64,000 nucleotides of DNA from Trichomonas tenax (GCA_023091735.1 JALKBU010000040.1:1-64000), one strand, 5' to 3'. Counted from the stretch's first letter, positions 19,282-29,811 are shown. A program made the numbers and translations. The notes: generated by a model not told the origin, from the letters alone.

Positions 19282-22149
19282 ATGGATTATATTTCAATCT
19301 CCATCAAGTCAATGAATGTTTTCATCTCCCAAAATTTGCCGGATGATGAACGCAGCTTTATTGCTTCAGAGATTCAAAAATTTTACGACACAGTATCCGT
19401 TTCTTCATCAGAAACGAGTGATATTCGCTTAAGAATTGTTGGTAATTCCGAATTCGAAAAATACTTATCGACAAAACCTCGTCCAATCTGCTCCAATGCA
19501 ATACACAACGCATCAGACATGAGTATCAATCTGAAAGAAGTGACAGTTCCTGATTGTGGAATTATAAATTTTCTATTATATAGGAAACATATCGCATTTT
19601 CAGGTTTAAACTTCGTACAAATGCAGCAGTGCATAAAAAAGATTCGCCAAATGGGAGGATATTATGATAAAATTTTTACAAAAAAATCAAATTTCTTAAT
19701 AACTAATACTATGCAGTCAGAACGATCGACAATCGCGAAAAGTCATCATATTCCGTGTATTTCACCCGAATGGCTTGATGTTTTACTAAAATCAAAAAAC
19801 TACGTGGATCCTGATGATTTCATCCTCAAACCACTTGCAGGGTTTGTGTTTACGTTCACAGGTGTCAACAGCGAACAAGCATACTTCGAACACGTGATTG
19901 AAGAACAAGGTGGAAAAATCTCGTATGGATTGACAACACACACAAATGCAATCATCACAAACGAGCTCCCGACATCTTCAATCGCTCGCATAGGTGTGAG
20001 ACGCAATATTTTATTTTTCTCACCAGATGCGATGCAAAATATTGAAAAAGGGGAAATACCAAAACCAATCGCACCACCGTATACTCCATCGCTTATATTC
20101 AAAGGGATGAAGTTTGCGGTGAGATATCACAACCCTCGAAAAACAATCGAAATTCAGCAAATTATCAAAGGCAATGGAGGCACAACAGGCGAAGATATCA
20201 TCATAACAGACATGAATGATGGCTCTCCGAACTGTAGATCCATTGCTTGGCTGAACAGATGCGTTCAAACAGGTTCGATTCTTGATGTTGGAGAATTTGC
20301 ATTATTTTCGCCCCCAAAGGAGCTAAAAGAAGTCCCAGATGTTACATTTGCTGTTACTGGGTTTAAGGATGGTGCTCAGCTGCTTAACATCATCGAAGGA
20401 ATTCAAATGATTGGTGCAACATATTCCAAAAAATTAACGAAAAAAGTCAAATTTCTTATTGCGAACAAGAAAGAAGGAACAAAGTTTAAATACGCACAGA
20501 AGTGGGGATTAAAGGTAATCACCGTTGAAGCATTAGAAGCACTTGCAAGCGATGGGCTTGATGCAAATTTGGATCCTTACACACTCTCAGACACAGCAAG
20601 TTCAACACCAAAATCTATCATCAGTAGTTATGTTGCTGATCATAAGGATGATGACGACGAAAAAGAGCGCTATGTCGAATTCAGCAGACCACTGAAGGTA
20701 GTTACGCCGCCTCCAAGCAAAGGCGAAGACTCAAGGAAAGCAGTGAATTTCTTAAGCGATGATGAAGAGGAAGATGTTAAATTTGTTAGTCAAATACACA
20801 AAAAGCTAACACAGATCACTCCAAGTCCAACAGTATCGATCAAACAGAATGAACAAATTAAATCAGAGCAAGAAAAATCGCAAACAAAATTAAGTGAAAG
20901 ATCACAAACAAAATTAAGTGAAAGATCGCAAACAAAATTAAGTGGAAGATCACAAACAAAATTAAGCGAAAGCTCACAAAGTAGATCGTTTGATAGGACT
21001 GAAGAAAAGCAGTTTCTTAGCAACAGTTCAAGCAACAATCACTCATGTACAAAAACGAATCAATCACAACAGAAACAGTTCTTAAGTAACGACTCACAAA
21101 CAGAGCACACATTTGACAAATCTGAATCAAAGTTTAAACAGTCAAATACTAATGATTCTCAATTTGATCATTCGATGAAATCTGAACCAAAGAATAATCA
21201 GACGCAACAAAGTCATTTTCTCAGCAATGATTCCAGTCTCAACCAATCATACAACAAATCACAAGTTAAACAGAATCAATCGCAACAAAAGAATTTTTTG
21301 AGCAATGAATCACAGATGGAAAACAAATCTCAGCAAAAACAAACACAAATACAAAACAGCAATGAACCACAAAGAAAAGTTAGCTTCTTGTCAAGTGATA
21401 CATCATCACCATATGGAACACAAACCAATAATGCGCCGCCTCCAAATGAAACAAACAATAATGATGTAGAGAGTTTTAATTTTTTGTCATCAGATGATGA
21501 AATCATTGATCCTGAAATTCAAAAAGTTATCTCGCAATCACAATCAATTGAAAGCAGCCTCAGAGAGGAAGAGCTAGAAGAGGAAAAGGAGAGATTGCAC
21601 AAAGAAAGAGAAGAGGAAATGGAAAGAATCCAAAAAGAAAAGCAGCAAATGGAGGAAATGAAAAAGATTGAAGAACAGAAACAAATTGAAGAAATGGAGA
21701 GAAAGATTCGTGAAGAGATGGAAATGAAAATCAAGGAAGAAATCGAACTGAAAAAGCAAAATGAGCTTCGCGTCATGAGAGAAGCTGAAGAAAAGAAGAA
21801 GCGTGAGGAAGAAGAGAGAAAGAGGAAAGAAGAGCTTGAAAGACAAAAACAAGAAAGAGAGCAAAAAGAAAAAGAAGAAAGAGCAAAAGCTGAAGCCGAA
21901 AAAGAAATGAAGTTGATATTTAATGATATCAAAAGGATGAACAGTGGTCCATTTGAAAACAAACCTAAAGAAAGGAAGATAATATCTGAGGATGAATTAA
22001 CCATGTTTACTCAGGTTCCAAAATCAGATAGTGACGAAGAGGGTGAAGTTGATAATGAAGTATTTTATGATAAACCAGGCGCCGCAACAAGGAAAGAAAC
22101 ACGCAAGGAAAAGGAAGATAAAGATGCACTCCTTGAACTCCTGGACTAA
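19282..22149 (+). CDS. Multi-BRCT protein with repeat-rich linker and coiled coil
   Basis: 955 residues. The first ~435 hold about five BRCT-like units. The clearest are residues ~95-185 (GGYYDKIFTKKSNFLI...ISPEWLD, with the hallmark Trp), ~188-262 (FVFTFTGVN...GGKIS) and ~350-432 (VTFAVTGF...IGATYSKKL). Tandem BRCTs bind phosphopeptides in DNA-damage proteins such as TopBP1, Rtt107 and PTIP, so a nuclear repair or checkpoint role is inferred. Residues ~530-570 hold an 8-residue repeat (TKLSERSQ type, four copies). Seven copies of an F-L-S-[NSD]-[DNS] motif start at residues 490, 578, 600, 646, 672, 702 and 734 in a Gln/Asn/Ser-rich linker. Residues ~750-875 are a highly charged Glu/Lys/Arg coiled coil. 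The C-terminus is acidic. No enzyme domain is seen. Confidence 0.82.
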   Translation: MDYISISIKSMNVFISQNLPDDERSFIASEIQKFYDTVSVSSSETSDIRLRIVGNSEFEKYLSTKPRPICSNAIHNASDMSINLKEVTVPDCGIINFLLYRKHIAFSGLNFVQMQQCIKKIRQMGGYYDKIFTKKSNFLITNTMQSERSTIAKSHHIPCISPEWLDVLLKSKNYVDPDDFILKPLAGFVFTFTGVNSEQAYFEHVIEEQGGKISYGLTTHTNAIITNELPTSSIARIGVRRNILFFSPDAMQNIEKGEIPKPIAPPYTPSLIFKGMKFAVRYHNPRKTIEIQQIIKGNGGTTGEDIIITDMNDGSPNCRSIAWLNRCVQTGSILDVGEFALFSPPKELKEVPDVTFAVTGFKDGAQLLNIIEGIQMIGATYSKKLTKKVKFLIANKKEGTKFKYAQKWGLKVITVEALEALASDGLDANLDPYTLSDTASSTPKSIISSYVADHKDDDDEKERYVEFSRPLKVVTPPPSKGEDSRKAVNFLSDDEEEDVKFVSQIHKKLTQITPSPTVSIKQNEQIKSEQEKSQTKLSERSQTKLSERSQTKLSGRSQTKLSESSQSRSFDRTEEKQFLSNSSSNNHSCTKTNQSQQKQFLSNDSQTEHTFDKSESKFKQSNTNDSQFDHSMKSEPKNNQTQQSHFLSNDSSLNQSYNKSQVKQNQSQQKNFLSNESQMENKSQQKQTQIQNSNEPQRKVSFLSSDTSSPYGTQTNNAPPPNETNNNDVESFNFLSSDDEIIDPEIQKVISQSQSIESSLREEELEEEKERLHKEREEEMERIQKEKQQMEEMKKIEEQKQIEEMERKIREEMEMKIKEEIELKKQNELRVMREAEEKKKREEEERKRKEELERQKQEREQKEKEERAKAEAEKEMKLIFNDIKRMNSGPFENKPKERKIISEDELTMFTQVPKSDSDEEGEVDNEVFYDKPGAATRKETRKEKEDKDALLELLD

Positions 22150-22512
22150 TTTAGAATGTATGTTTATATAATAAAGATATGATGTTATGAAAATTTGTTC
22201 ATTTTATTAATAGAAGATGTTATGTGCTTTCTAAATTCATATTATATATTATATAGTATTCTTGCTACTATATTTTCAGATCTGTGTAGTTTGAATATTT
22301 TTCAATAAAGAGATATTGAAAACTTTTTTATGCAAGAGAATATTAATAAAAATAAGGTTAAACAACTTGCAAGAAACTATGCATAACATACACGGTAATA
22401 AGATAAATCCAAAGGGATTATTATAGCCTGAAAATGAAGACTTACTTGATACCCTAAATTTTCAACCTTTGCACCACACAATTTTCCTAATTTTTTTTTT
22501 CATTTTTGGTCA
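22150..22512. other. Intergenic spacer
   Basis: AT-rich DNA between the BRCT gene and the poly(A) tract at the edge of the Maverick fragment. Nothing recognised. Confidence 0.5.
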
Positions 22513-22538
22513 AAAAAAAAAAAAAAAAAAAAAAAAAG
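22513..22538. repeat. Homopolymer A tract (~24 nt)
   Basis: A long uninterrupted A run on the plus strand at the point where the polymerase B remnant stops matching. It encodes the meaningless Phe run at the end of the 22500-22892 frame. Confidence 0.85.
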
Positions 22539-22539
22539 A

Positions 22540-23290
22540 ATTTTAATAGATACATTACATGTATCACAGCGATAAAATCTATCTTTCATCATAACCTGAT
22601 ATGTATCCTCACCAATTTCATGGATGTTTTTGAATTTGTTTGACATGCATGCAACGCGCGCTTTTTGTTCATTCATGATTTTAGTTTTTGCGTAATTTTG
22701 AGTATTCATTACATCGTAACCATATGATCCATTTAATGAAATTTTACAAAATAAACTTTTTCCTTTATTACCTTCTAACTCCGCCTTTTGTCTTTCATTC
22801 ATAAATTCATTCACAAATGTATTAAAACATGTATTTTTCGTGAATGTTAAAATTGATTGTAATATCATCAATGATAAAATGAAATCTATCAATGAGGTAC
22901 CATAAATAATAGGATGAGAATGGTATATATGAGTTATGTGTGCTTGATAATTGGGTTAATTTCCTCTGTTTTTGATCAATGGGTAAATTGTTTGTTTTCA
23001 TGTAATTATACATAAATGAACCAATTGTTTTCTCATCAGTTGTTATTTCAAGATTGCGGATGATGGGTAAAAAGTCAGGAGTTTTAAAATTTGTTTATAA
23101 CATTCAATTTATAATTGACGTGTAAAGTTATTTTATCATAAGTTTGTCACGTAATGATGTCACTTTTAGATGTTCGCGGTGGAATGGCAAAGACATTACA
23201 GTGCGAACATCTCATTACTAACTTATCAAGCAGTTCGAAAACTTTATCAACATCTGACACTTTATTTAAATAATAATTAATATATAATTC
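22540..23290 (-). pseudogene. Maverick-type DNA polymerase B, fragment
   Basis: The segment SLFCKISLNGSYGYD (about 22720-22760) is the family B polymerase motif K-x3-N-x2-YG. Upstream on the same strand follow LPIIRNLEITTDEKTIGSF and YNYMKTNNLPIDQK (about 22960-23090) and LDKLVMRCSHCNVFAIPP (about 23190-23250). The parts lie in different frames, with a TGA near 23152 and frameshifts near 23095 and 22890; the C-terminal part is missing past the poly(A) tract. The enzyme would copy the element's own DNA. Assignment to Maverick rests on the family and its abundance in trichomonads. Confidence 0.75.
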
Positions 23291-23302
23291 ATGGTCTTAT
23301 TT

Positions 23303-23950
23303 TTAAATTGTATTTATTCCATATGAAACATGATTGAGTGAAGTTTTAAATTTTTCTTCATCAATTGGTGGTGATAATAGAATACACGGGTAAATATCTT
23401 CAATAAATTGTAATTTATGTTTCTTAATGAATTTTGTACCTTCTTCCGATAACGTTTCATCGAAATCACCTTCTAATAAATTTTGTGTTAATTCTTGAAA
23501 ATAATTTTTATATCGTTCTTCATGTGATTTTTGAGTTTCTGATTCTGAGACTGGGATATTCATTAAATCCTCTATCTCATTTTCAGTATATTTTAACTCT
23601 TTAATTCTATTATCAATTTCATCTCTTAATTTTTCCAACTGTTCTATTTCAGTATTATAATATTCATCATCATGCTGACGTTCTTCATAAAATTCATCAA
23701 CAGGGGGCGGTTCATCAATTTTAGGGGGTGGCTCTTTGAGCCTTGGGTTGTAAACCCTTGGATATAACAACTTCATTATTGATTGCTTATTTAATGGTCC
23801 TGTATATTTGAAATCATTTAGCAATTCAGTAAGTGCTGTTATATTTTGTAAGTATGACGGATATTCACCATCGTCAAAATTTTTCATTATTTTTGATAAT
23901 TCTTTTCCTGTGAAGCCTAAAGACCTTAGATCAAAAGTTTTGATACTCAT
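23303..23950 (-). CDS. Maverick-associated protein, unknown, coiled coil
   Basis: 215 residues, intact. I do not recognise it. The N-terminal ~70 residues are mixed; residues ~70-90 are Pro-rich (PPPKIDEPPPVDEF); residues ~95-135 form a likely coiled coil (IEQLEKLRDEIDNRIKEL). It lies just upstream of the polymerase remnant on the same strand, so it probably belongs to the same element. An intact frame beside a decayed polymerase may mean recent insertion of an already damaged copy, or chance (inference). A structural or accessory role is possible but unproven. Confidence 0.6.
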   Translation of the reverse strand: MSIKTFDLRSLGFTGKELSKIMKNFDDGEYPSYLQNITALTELLNDFKYTGPLNKQSIMKLLYPRVYNPRLKEPPPKIDEPPPVDEFYEERQHDDEYYNTEIEQLEKLRDEIDNRIKELKYTENEIEDLMNIPVSESETQKSHEERYKNYFQELTQNLLEGDFDETLSEEGTKFIKKHKLQFIEDIYPCILLSPPIDEEKFKTSLNHVSYGINTI

Positions 23951-24301
23951 TTATAAAATAAAAATAAAATTAATAGTAAATAAAAAGATTTTAAATCAAA
24001 AGAAAATAAATGAGGCTCCTTTAAATCTGACAAATAAAAATAAGTTGTTGTTTTAAAAAAATTTCATAAAAATTAAATTATTCATTAGCATTTCCTCATT
24101 AATTTGTATCAATTTTCATTAACTTCCCCTTTGTAAATTCTCATTATCAATCATTCTCTCTCATATTTTCTCATTTTCACATTTGCGACACTTTTCAAAA
24201 TTCAAAGGAAAATATTTTTGCGATTTCGATTTTAACCTCTCAATTTTATATACTCATTCAAAACTACCTTTTTTCAAAACTTATATAATAATAACTCCCC
24301 C

Positions 24302-24634
24302 TCATTCCCCCTTAAAGAAGGATTTACATTTCCCATATTCTTTAAAATGTTTTCTAATACCTAATGAGTGCCAATTGTTATAAGAAATTAAATAAATTTT
24401 ATCTTTATTTTTGCATCTTTCATCATTTCCAATATATTTATAACAAATTATTGATTTAGAGTTTTCATATTCATCAGGATTCAATACCTCACAGTCTTCT
24501 TTAAGAAATATATGCTTTATGTAATCAGGATTTATCATTCTATAATATTGTTTGCCTTTAAATCTTAAAATATAAGCAGGTACTCCATCATCAATAACTC
24601 TTTCATCTATTTTATCACTTTTTATATTCGACAT
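24302..24634 (-). CDS. Maverick end-proximal small protein, unknown
   Basis: 110 residues, intact, Lys/Tyr/Ile-rich (VPAYILRFKGKQYYRMINPDY). No domain recognised, no signal peptide or membrane segment. It is the ORF nearest the inferred element end at about 24722, so it may be transcribed from a promoter in the terminus. It could also be a short host gene, but strand and position favour the element. Confidence 0.5.
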   Translation of the reverse strand: MSNIKSDKIDERVIDDGVPAYILRFKGKQYYRMINPDYIKHIFLKEDCEVLNPDEYENSKSIICYKYIGNDERCKNKDKIYLISYNNWHSLGIRKHFKEYGKCKSFFKGE

Positions 24635-24989
24635 TGTCCGCTGTTTATGTAAGAAATAAAAATTAAATAATAAAAATTAACTTAGTTTTTTCCCACAATA
24701 TAATTGGGTATTATCCCCACTATATATAATATGTAAATTCTGACAACCACCCACAAAACATATACTACTATCAAAATTTTATGTTATAAACACATCAACG
24801 AGATATACAAACAATCGGTTGAAGAGAACGAGCGTAGTTGCATAAAGTCCAAATTCTAACAATTGATTTTGACAAATTTATTATCTTTCGTGAAAAAACG
24901 CCAACATTCAGGCCCACAAATACAACACAGTTTTTGAGTTGTGCTCATGCTTATAAAATTGTTATCTGAATATTTTATAAAATAAAAAT

Positions 24990-27974
24990 ATGCTTCCTTT
25001 TCTGTTTGCTTCAAGTTTCAGCGCAGATCAGTTGAAAGAAGGTTCGCACTTCGTTGATAAGGCTAAGGTAGGTGACTACACCTTCCCATCCGATGGAAAC
25101 AAATATTTAGCAGTTATAAATAATTCTGACGTTTCTCTTGCAGCATCTGACTTTTCACAATCAGTAAACATCACATTGGGCCTTAAATCGGATATTCCCA
25201 ACATCCAGTACAAGCTCTACAAAGTTCCATCAGGAGTTAAATATTATTTAGGTTTTGACACTCTTTCTACAGGTAAATTCGAAGTTGCCGCAAACACCTT
25301 CGCTATTTTTGTTTCGTCAAAAGCATTCACATGCCGAATCATAAGTGATTCAGATTTTATATCTTACTCAGAGGACGGAATCGCAGGTAATGCACATCCT
25401 AAATCAGATTACTACACCACGCAGTTTGTTATAATCAAGACAGGCGCATCTGTTGCTACAATTAATATTCCTTCGCTTTCTGCAAGTGCACAGAACTCAA
25501 AAATTGGTGATTCAAGTTTAGTTACAAAGAAAGGTGACACTGCAGATAATATGGATCAATCTTTCTATGCTTATCACTATGGTGTCTACGCGACTGATTC
25601 ACTATCTGGTACTTTTTACTTTGATGGCCACTGTGAGTGTCTTACTTGCCCATCTAATGTTGGGACTATAACTAATAATAGGTTAATCAGTGCAGTTCCA
25701 AATCAAAAACTCTCATTCATTATCTATCCATCCAATTTACCTTCTTACTCCAACAGCGGCTCTAATCTTAAGCTCATTAAGAACAGCTTCAATGCTAATA
25801 GCAGCCAATATGATAATATACCAGAAACAGAAGTCCTTCTTGTATCAGACGTTCCAATATTCCATCAGTTACAATTCTCTGATGGAATAACCATTAAAGT
25901 CATAGACACATGCAACTATGGATCTCCAACTTCTTACGAACAATTGACAACGCAGAACCAAGCTCTCTACACATCAGTTTTTCATGCTAAAATATCCGGC
26001 AAGGGCGTTGTATATATTTTAACACAACCAACAGATGCTACACATAACAACTTGAATAGAAAAGATCAACAATTCTTTATTACACCCAATATAAATATCG
26101 AATTTATATCAACTCAAGGCAAAGATTTTAGTCCTGTTACTGATGCTGTGACATTGCTTATATTACCGCTTGGTTATAATGCCTATATATTCCAAAATGG
26201 CCAATTAAATCCATCGCAATCTGTTACTAATCAGTATAGACTTAGTGTTCCTAATGCATCTGATCAATATAGGGTGTATGTAGTAGCTTTCAAAGAATCA
26301 CTTACCAAAGTCGTTACTGGTAATTGCCAGAGCCCTGCAATATACGCCACAAGCAGCTCTTTGACAACCTTATTATTCTATGCTACAGGACCTGATTCCT
26401 GTATTCTTATCCCATACATTATTGGACAGCCATCTCTTGTTGTTGGATTTCCTAATACGCCAGCACAGCTTGAATCAGGAAAACCACTTTATGGACAAAA
26501 GATTCTTTTATTTACTGTTCCAGAAACGGTTCCAGCTTTCGGTATCTTGAACGCATCTGGTTACGATAGCGCTGCTTCTTCTGTAGCCTCAGGTGCGCTT
26601 TCAAATATTGTCCTGACAGAAAAAAGTCTGATTCAATCTAAGTCACTTCAAGCAGGTGAAGAAATCAACGTCCTCCCTTACGGAAGCCAAAAGGCCATCT
26701 TCATTTTAACAAATACAGCAAACTTAGAGTCTGCAAGCAAAGTCACTATCATTAATGGAATAAAGAAGTTCAAAGCAACAGCGCAAGTCACGCTCGACTA
26801 TAAGATAGCAGTGATAGATCCAAGTATTGAGTACATCACTGTGATGTTTGAGCCAAAGATGGGCAGGAAGACAGTAACAAATGCGGGAAGGGCTGCTGTT
26901 ATCATCACATCATCTGTTGCTATTACTCCAACAGAAATCAAGGGTGGCGATCCTGCATCTCTTTCAAATCAAATGAATCCACCAACTCAAACATTCTACG
27001 TATACGTCGGCACTGATGTATTTAAGACTTCTCACTACCTCGAAATCGGCGTTGACGCAACAGGAACATACGAAGAGATCAACATCAATCAAGATAAGCC
27101 AGCGCTCCTTCCGTACAAACCTGTGTGGAAGCCAGTCGAAAAGTTCGATGGTCTTGCGCTCAATCAAGGCAGATATTTCTTCAAGCTCAATTCCGATGTC
27201 CAAACAGTCACAATGAGAACTAACTCATACGCTTTCTTCGTTCCTAAGAAGACCGATGGAAACACAAAGATCAATGTTATTTACCCAATTCAAGGTTCTA
27301 AGGATTACAGACGTTACAACTTGTTCGCTGAGAAGCAATTCGGTTTATACTTCACGAGTGCTTTATCCATTCAGATGAGTTCCAGCGACAACAATGAAGT
27401 CGAACTGTATGTGTACTCTATTGGCGTTGTACCAAGCACAGCAATATTCCAGCGCGGCGGCACATCAGTTGACAGCAAGTCGATTTCATTCATTGCTTTC
27501 TCCAGCAATTCGCTTTGCCATATCACAACACCAGGCGCTCAGCCGAAGATGATTGTCGTATCAGATTCCAAGAATAACCAGCCATTCACAGGTGTCCCGT
27601 TCTGGGTGAACTGGCAAAGAAAGCTTGAGTGGGATTTAATCCAAGTTGGAGCTGATCCAGAAGGTGAGAAATTCGTCATTCCTGATCCTGATAAGGGCTA
27701 TCAGAAAAGCAATGCTGCCGACCATGCCTTGGAAGGTGAATACGTGAAGGCAACATCAGCAGATCCTAGTCTTCCTAAGGGCACAGTTGCTGGTATCGTT
27801 GTTGCGGTTATTCTCTTCATTATTATTGATGTTGCTATTGTTGCCATTGTTTGCTACTGCAGAAAGCACGAGCCGAAGAAGCAGTACAACTTCGAAGAAG
27901 AAGACGGCGATCTCGGTCTCGAACTTGTTAAAGTTTCATCACCATCTGATGCAAATCCACCACCACTACAATAA
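24990..27974 (+). CDS. Large type I surface membrane protein
   Basis: 994 residues. A short hydrophobic N-terminus (MLPFLFASSFSA) looks like a signal peptide. A long ectodomain of about 915 residues follows, rich in Ser/Thr/Asn/Val with beta-like alternation. A single transmembrane helix at about 931-957 (GIVVAVILFIIIDVAIVAIV) ends in Cys-Tyr-Cys and a basic stop-transfer RKHEPKK. The ~37-residue cytosolic tail has YNFEEEDGDLG, an acidic-Tyr stretch that could be a sorting signal, and a Pro-rich end. The ectodomain matches no domain I know. Proteins of this layout are common on trichomonad surfaces and are candidates for adhesion, but that is by analogy only. No long internal repeats are seen. 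Confidence 0.8.
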   Translation: MLPFLFASSFSADQLKEGSHFVDKAKVGDYTFPSDGNKYLAVINNSDVSLAASDFSQSVNITLGLKSDIPNIQYKLYKVPSGVKYYLGFDTLSTGKFEVAANTFAIFVSSKAFTCRIISDSDFISYSEDGIAGNAHPKSDYYTTQFVIIKTGASVATINIPSLSASAQNSKIGDSSLVTKKGDTADNMDQSFYAYHYGVYATDSLSGTFYFDGHCECLTCPSNVGTITNNRLISAVPNQKLSFIIYPSNLPSYSNSGSNLKLIKNSFNANSSQYDNIPETEVLLVSDVPIFHQLQFSDGITIKVIDTCNYGSPTSYEQLTTQNQALYTSVFHAKISGKGVVYILTQPTDATHNNLNRKDQQFFITPNINIEFISTQGKDFSPVTDAVTLLILPLGYNAYIFQNGQLNPSQSVTNQYRLSVPNASDQYRVYVVAFKESLTKVVTGNCQSPAIYATSSSLTTLLFYATGPDSCILIPYIIGQPSLVVGFPNTPAQLESGKPLYGQKILLFTVPETVPAFGILNASGYDSAASSVASGALSNIVLTEKSLIQSKSLQAGEEINVLPYGSQKAIFILTNTANLESASKVTIINGIKKFKATAQVTLDYKIAVIDPSIEYITVMFEPKMGRKTVTNAGRAAVIITSSVAITPTEIKGGDPASLSNQMNPPTQTFYVYVGTDVFKTSHYLEIGVDATGTYEEININQDKPALLPYKPVWKPVEKFDGLALNQGRYFFKLNSDVQTVTMRTNSYAFFVPKKTDGNTKINVIYPIQGSKDYRRYNLFAEKQFGLYFTSALSIQMSSSDNNEVELYVYSIGVVPSTAIFQRGGTSVDSKSISFIAFSSNSLCHITTPGAQPKMIVVSDSKNNQPFTGVPFWVNWQRKLEWDLIQVGADPEGEKFVIPDPDKGYQKSNAADHALEGEYVKATSADPSLPKGTVAGIVVAVILFIIIDVAIVAIVCYCRKHEPKKQYNFEEEDGDLGLELVKVSSPSDANPPPLQ

Positions 27975-28579
27975 TCCAATTCTTACTAATCAGTATTAAA
28001 CATCATCATTTTAAGTTTTTAAAGTATTTTTCGACATTCTTGATGGCTTATATATGCCCAGTATACTTTCTATCATTCGAATTTTGAAATTGAATTTCAT
28101 TCAAATTTGAGAAAATCATATATTAATCATGCATTTATATTACCTTTGCCGTTTATATTGAAAAAATATTGTGCATTTGATAATAACACTTTAATTTATT
28201 GTAAATCAAATTTGAATCTCGGCTCCATATTTGCTTTTCTCATTCAATTCTTACACAATTTTCTCATGATTGAATGCTTATTATGATATATGAGTTTCGA
28301 GGCATTTCTTGGTGATCTGGAAAATCCCCCTGTTATAACAATTTGAACCCTCAATAATTATAAAACAATTATTTTCCAAATTTTCATCGACGAAACAATT
28401 TCATAGCTCAGTGTCACATTATATCTCATGACAAATAGCCTCAACACCAAAATCACACAAAATTCTTGGAGGTTATCGTCCAAAAATAAGTTATTTTGAT
28501 AAACCATAGTCCATAGATTCCAAATCAAAGTGAATTTCAAAATAGCGGTTTTTTGATCCGAAAAAAACAAATCAAAAAA
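27975..28579. other. Intergenic spacer
   Basis: AT-rich 600 bp between two plus-strand genes. No gene; the 75-codon minus frame at 28358-28585 overlaps the Rab start and has no family features. Confidence 0.5.
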
Positions 28580-29191
28580 ATGCATTCATGTAAGCTTATC
28601 GTCATGGGGGACTCACATGTTGGAAAGACGACCCTCATCCACTCCTTCGTGAACAACGAGTTTTGCGAGGACTTTAAAGCGACGATTGGCGCGGATTTCT
28701 TTTCGAAAACAGTTACGGTGAACGGGAGGGAGATAGATCTCCAGATTTGGGATACAGCTGGCGAAGAGAGATTCCATTCCGTCGGTGCAGCATTTTATAG
28801 AGGAACAGATGCTTGTTTATTAGTTTACGATATAACGCAGCCGGAAACGTTTAAGCGTGTTGGCGTATGGTTGGATGATCTTCTTAGCAAAGCTGGTGTA
28901 ACAAATCCAGATACTTTCCCGATTATGTTATTCGGAAATAAAATTGATCTTGCAGATCAAAGAGCTGTCGCTACAGAGGAAGCGCAACAGTGGGCTGACT
29001 CGAAGAGATGCGGATTCTTTGAAGTTTCCGCGAAAATGCAAGAAAACGTTGAAATTGGTTTCCAGAAGGTATTAGAGAAATTCCTACAAAATCATGATAG
29101 AGAACCAACGATTTTAGCTGTACAGAATCAACCAGGGTTCAAGATTCAACCCAATCAGAAGAAACAAGAGAAAAAGGAATCTTGCTGTTAA
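28580..29191 (+). CDS. Rab7-like small GTPase
   Basis: 203 residues. All Ras-fold motifs are present: P-loop GDSHVGKT at 10-17, switch I Thr (KATIG, T35), WDTAGEER at 57-64, GNKIDL and VSAK. The run after switch II (FHSVGAAFYRGTDACLLVYDI) is close to Rab7, which directs late endosome to lysosome traffic. The C-terminal Cys pair (KESCC) is the geranylgeranylation site, so it cycles onto membranes. ATG 28580 is chosen; the in-frame TTG at 28553 is not a likely eukaryotic start. A Rab-GAP of the TBC class lies 15 kb away, with no evidence of pairing. Confidence 0.93.
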   Translation: MHSCKLIVMGDSHVGKTTLIHSFVNNEFCEDFKATIGADFFSKTVTVNGREIDLQIWDTAGEERFHSVGAAFYRGTDACLLVYDITQPETFKRVGVWLDDLLSKAGVTNPDTFPIMLFGNKIDLADQRAVATEEAQQWADSKRCGFFEVSAKMQENVEIGFQKVLEKFLQNHDREPTILAVQNQPGFKIQPNQKKQEKKESCC

Positions 29192-29811
29192 ATACCTGAG
29201 TAATTTCCGATATTAAATGGCTATCTATACATTGACTTTATATAACAACAAAGAAGTTTTTTTATTTATGTTTTATTTTATTTGATTTCAAAATTTAAGT
29301 TTTTGATGACCGGTACTATAGCAACCTTCTAATCCGTCAAAAATCATGTCAAATGATTCTCTATTTAGATATTTTAACATATCCTCAAATAATGATTTAT
29401 TTTTTCTATATTTCATGAGTTAAATGAGTCTGCAGCATATTTGGACTACAAAGCTCGTCACTTCAATCACAATACACAAAAAAATTGGTTTCAATTAAGT
29501 TTGATGTGACATTATGGATGTCAATTACTTTATTTCATAAGAATGCATGCTTCGCATTGAATGAAACATAGTTAGAGTGTGAATAATTAGTTTCTTTTTA
29601 AACAAACAGAAAATATAAAACAAAACATGGTTACAAGCATTAACACTTAGAAACATCGAACTAGCTGCATACTGGCTAACCAATATTACTGAGATTTGAA
29701 CATTGTTATGAATTTATAAAATGAAAATCTTATTAACATGAGTTAAATCGGATATGGTTGAGGTTAGCAATTCGATTCATTGACATTGGGTCATAGAAAG
29801 TTAATTTTGAC
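29192..29811. other. Intergenic spacer between convergent genes
   Basis: AT-rich 620 bp. No gene or clear repeat recognised. Confidence 0.5.

Larger units (their letters stand above)
22540..24722 (-). mobile_element. Maverick (Polinton) fragment
   Basis: A decayed protein-primed type DNA polymerase B and two intact ORFs of unknown role lie on the minus strand. One likely end is near 24722: read from the right it begins AGTGGGGATAATACCC, and Mavericks typically begin 5'-AG. The other side is cut off at the poly(A) tract. No integrase, packaging ATPase or protease is present, so this is a terminal piece of a usually 15-20 kb element. Confidence 0.6.

Noticed and set aside
21519..22004. 161-codon minus frame rich in Ser/Phe/Leu
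   Set aside because: Antisense of the Glu/Lys coiled coil; composition is a mirror of GAA/AAA codons.
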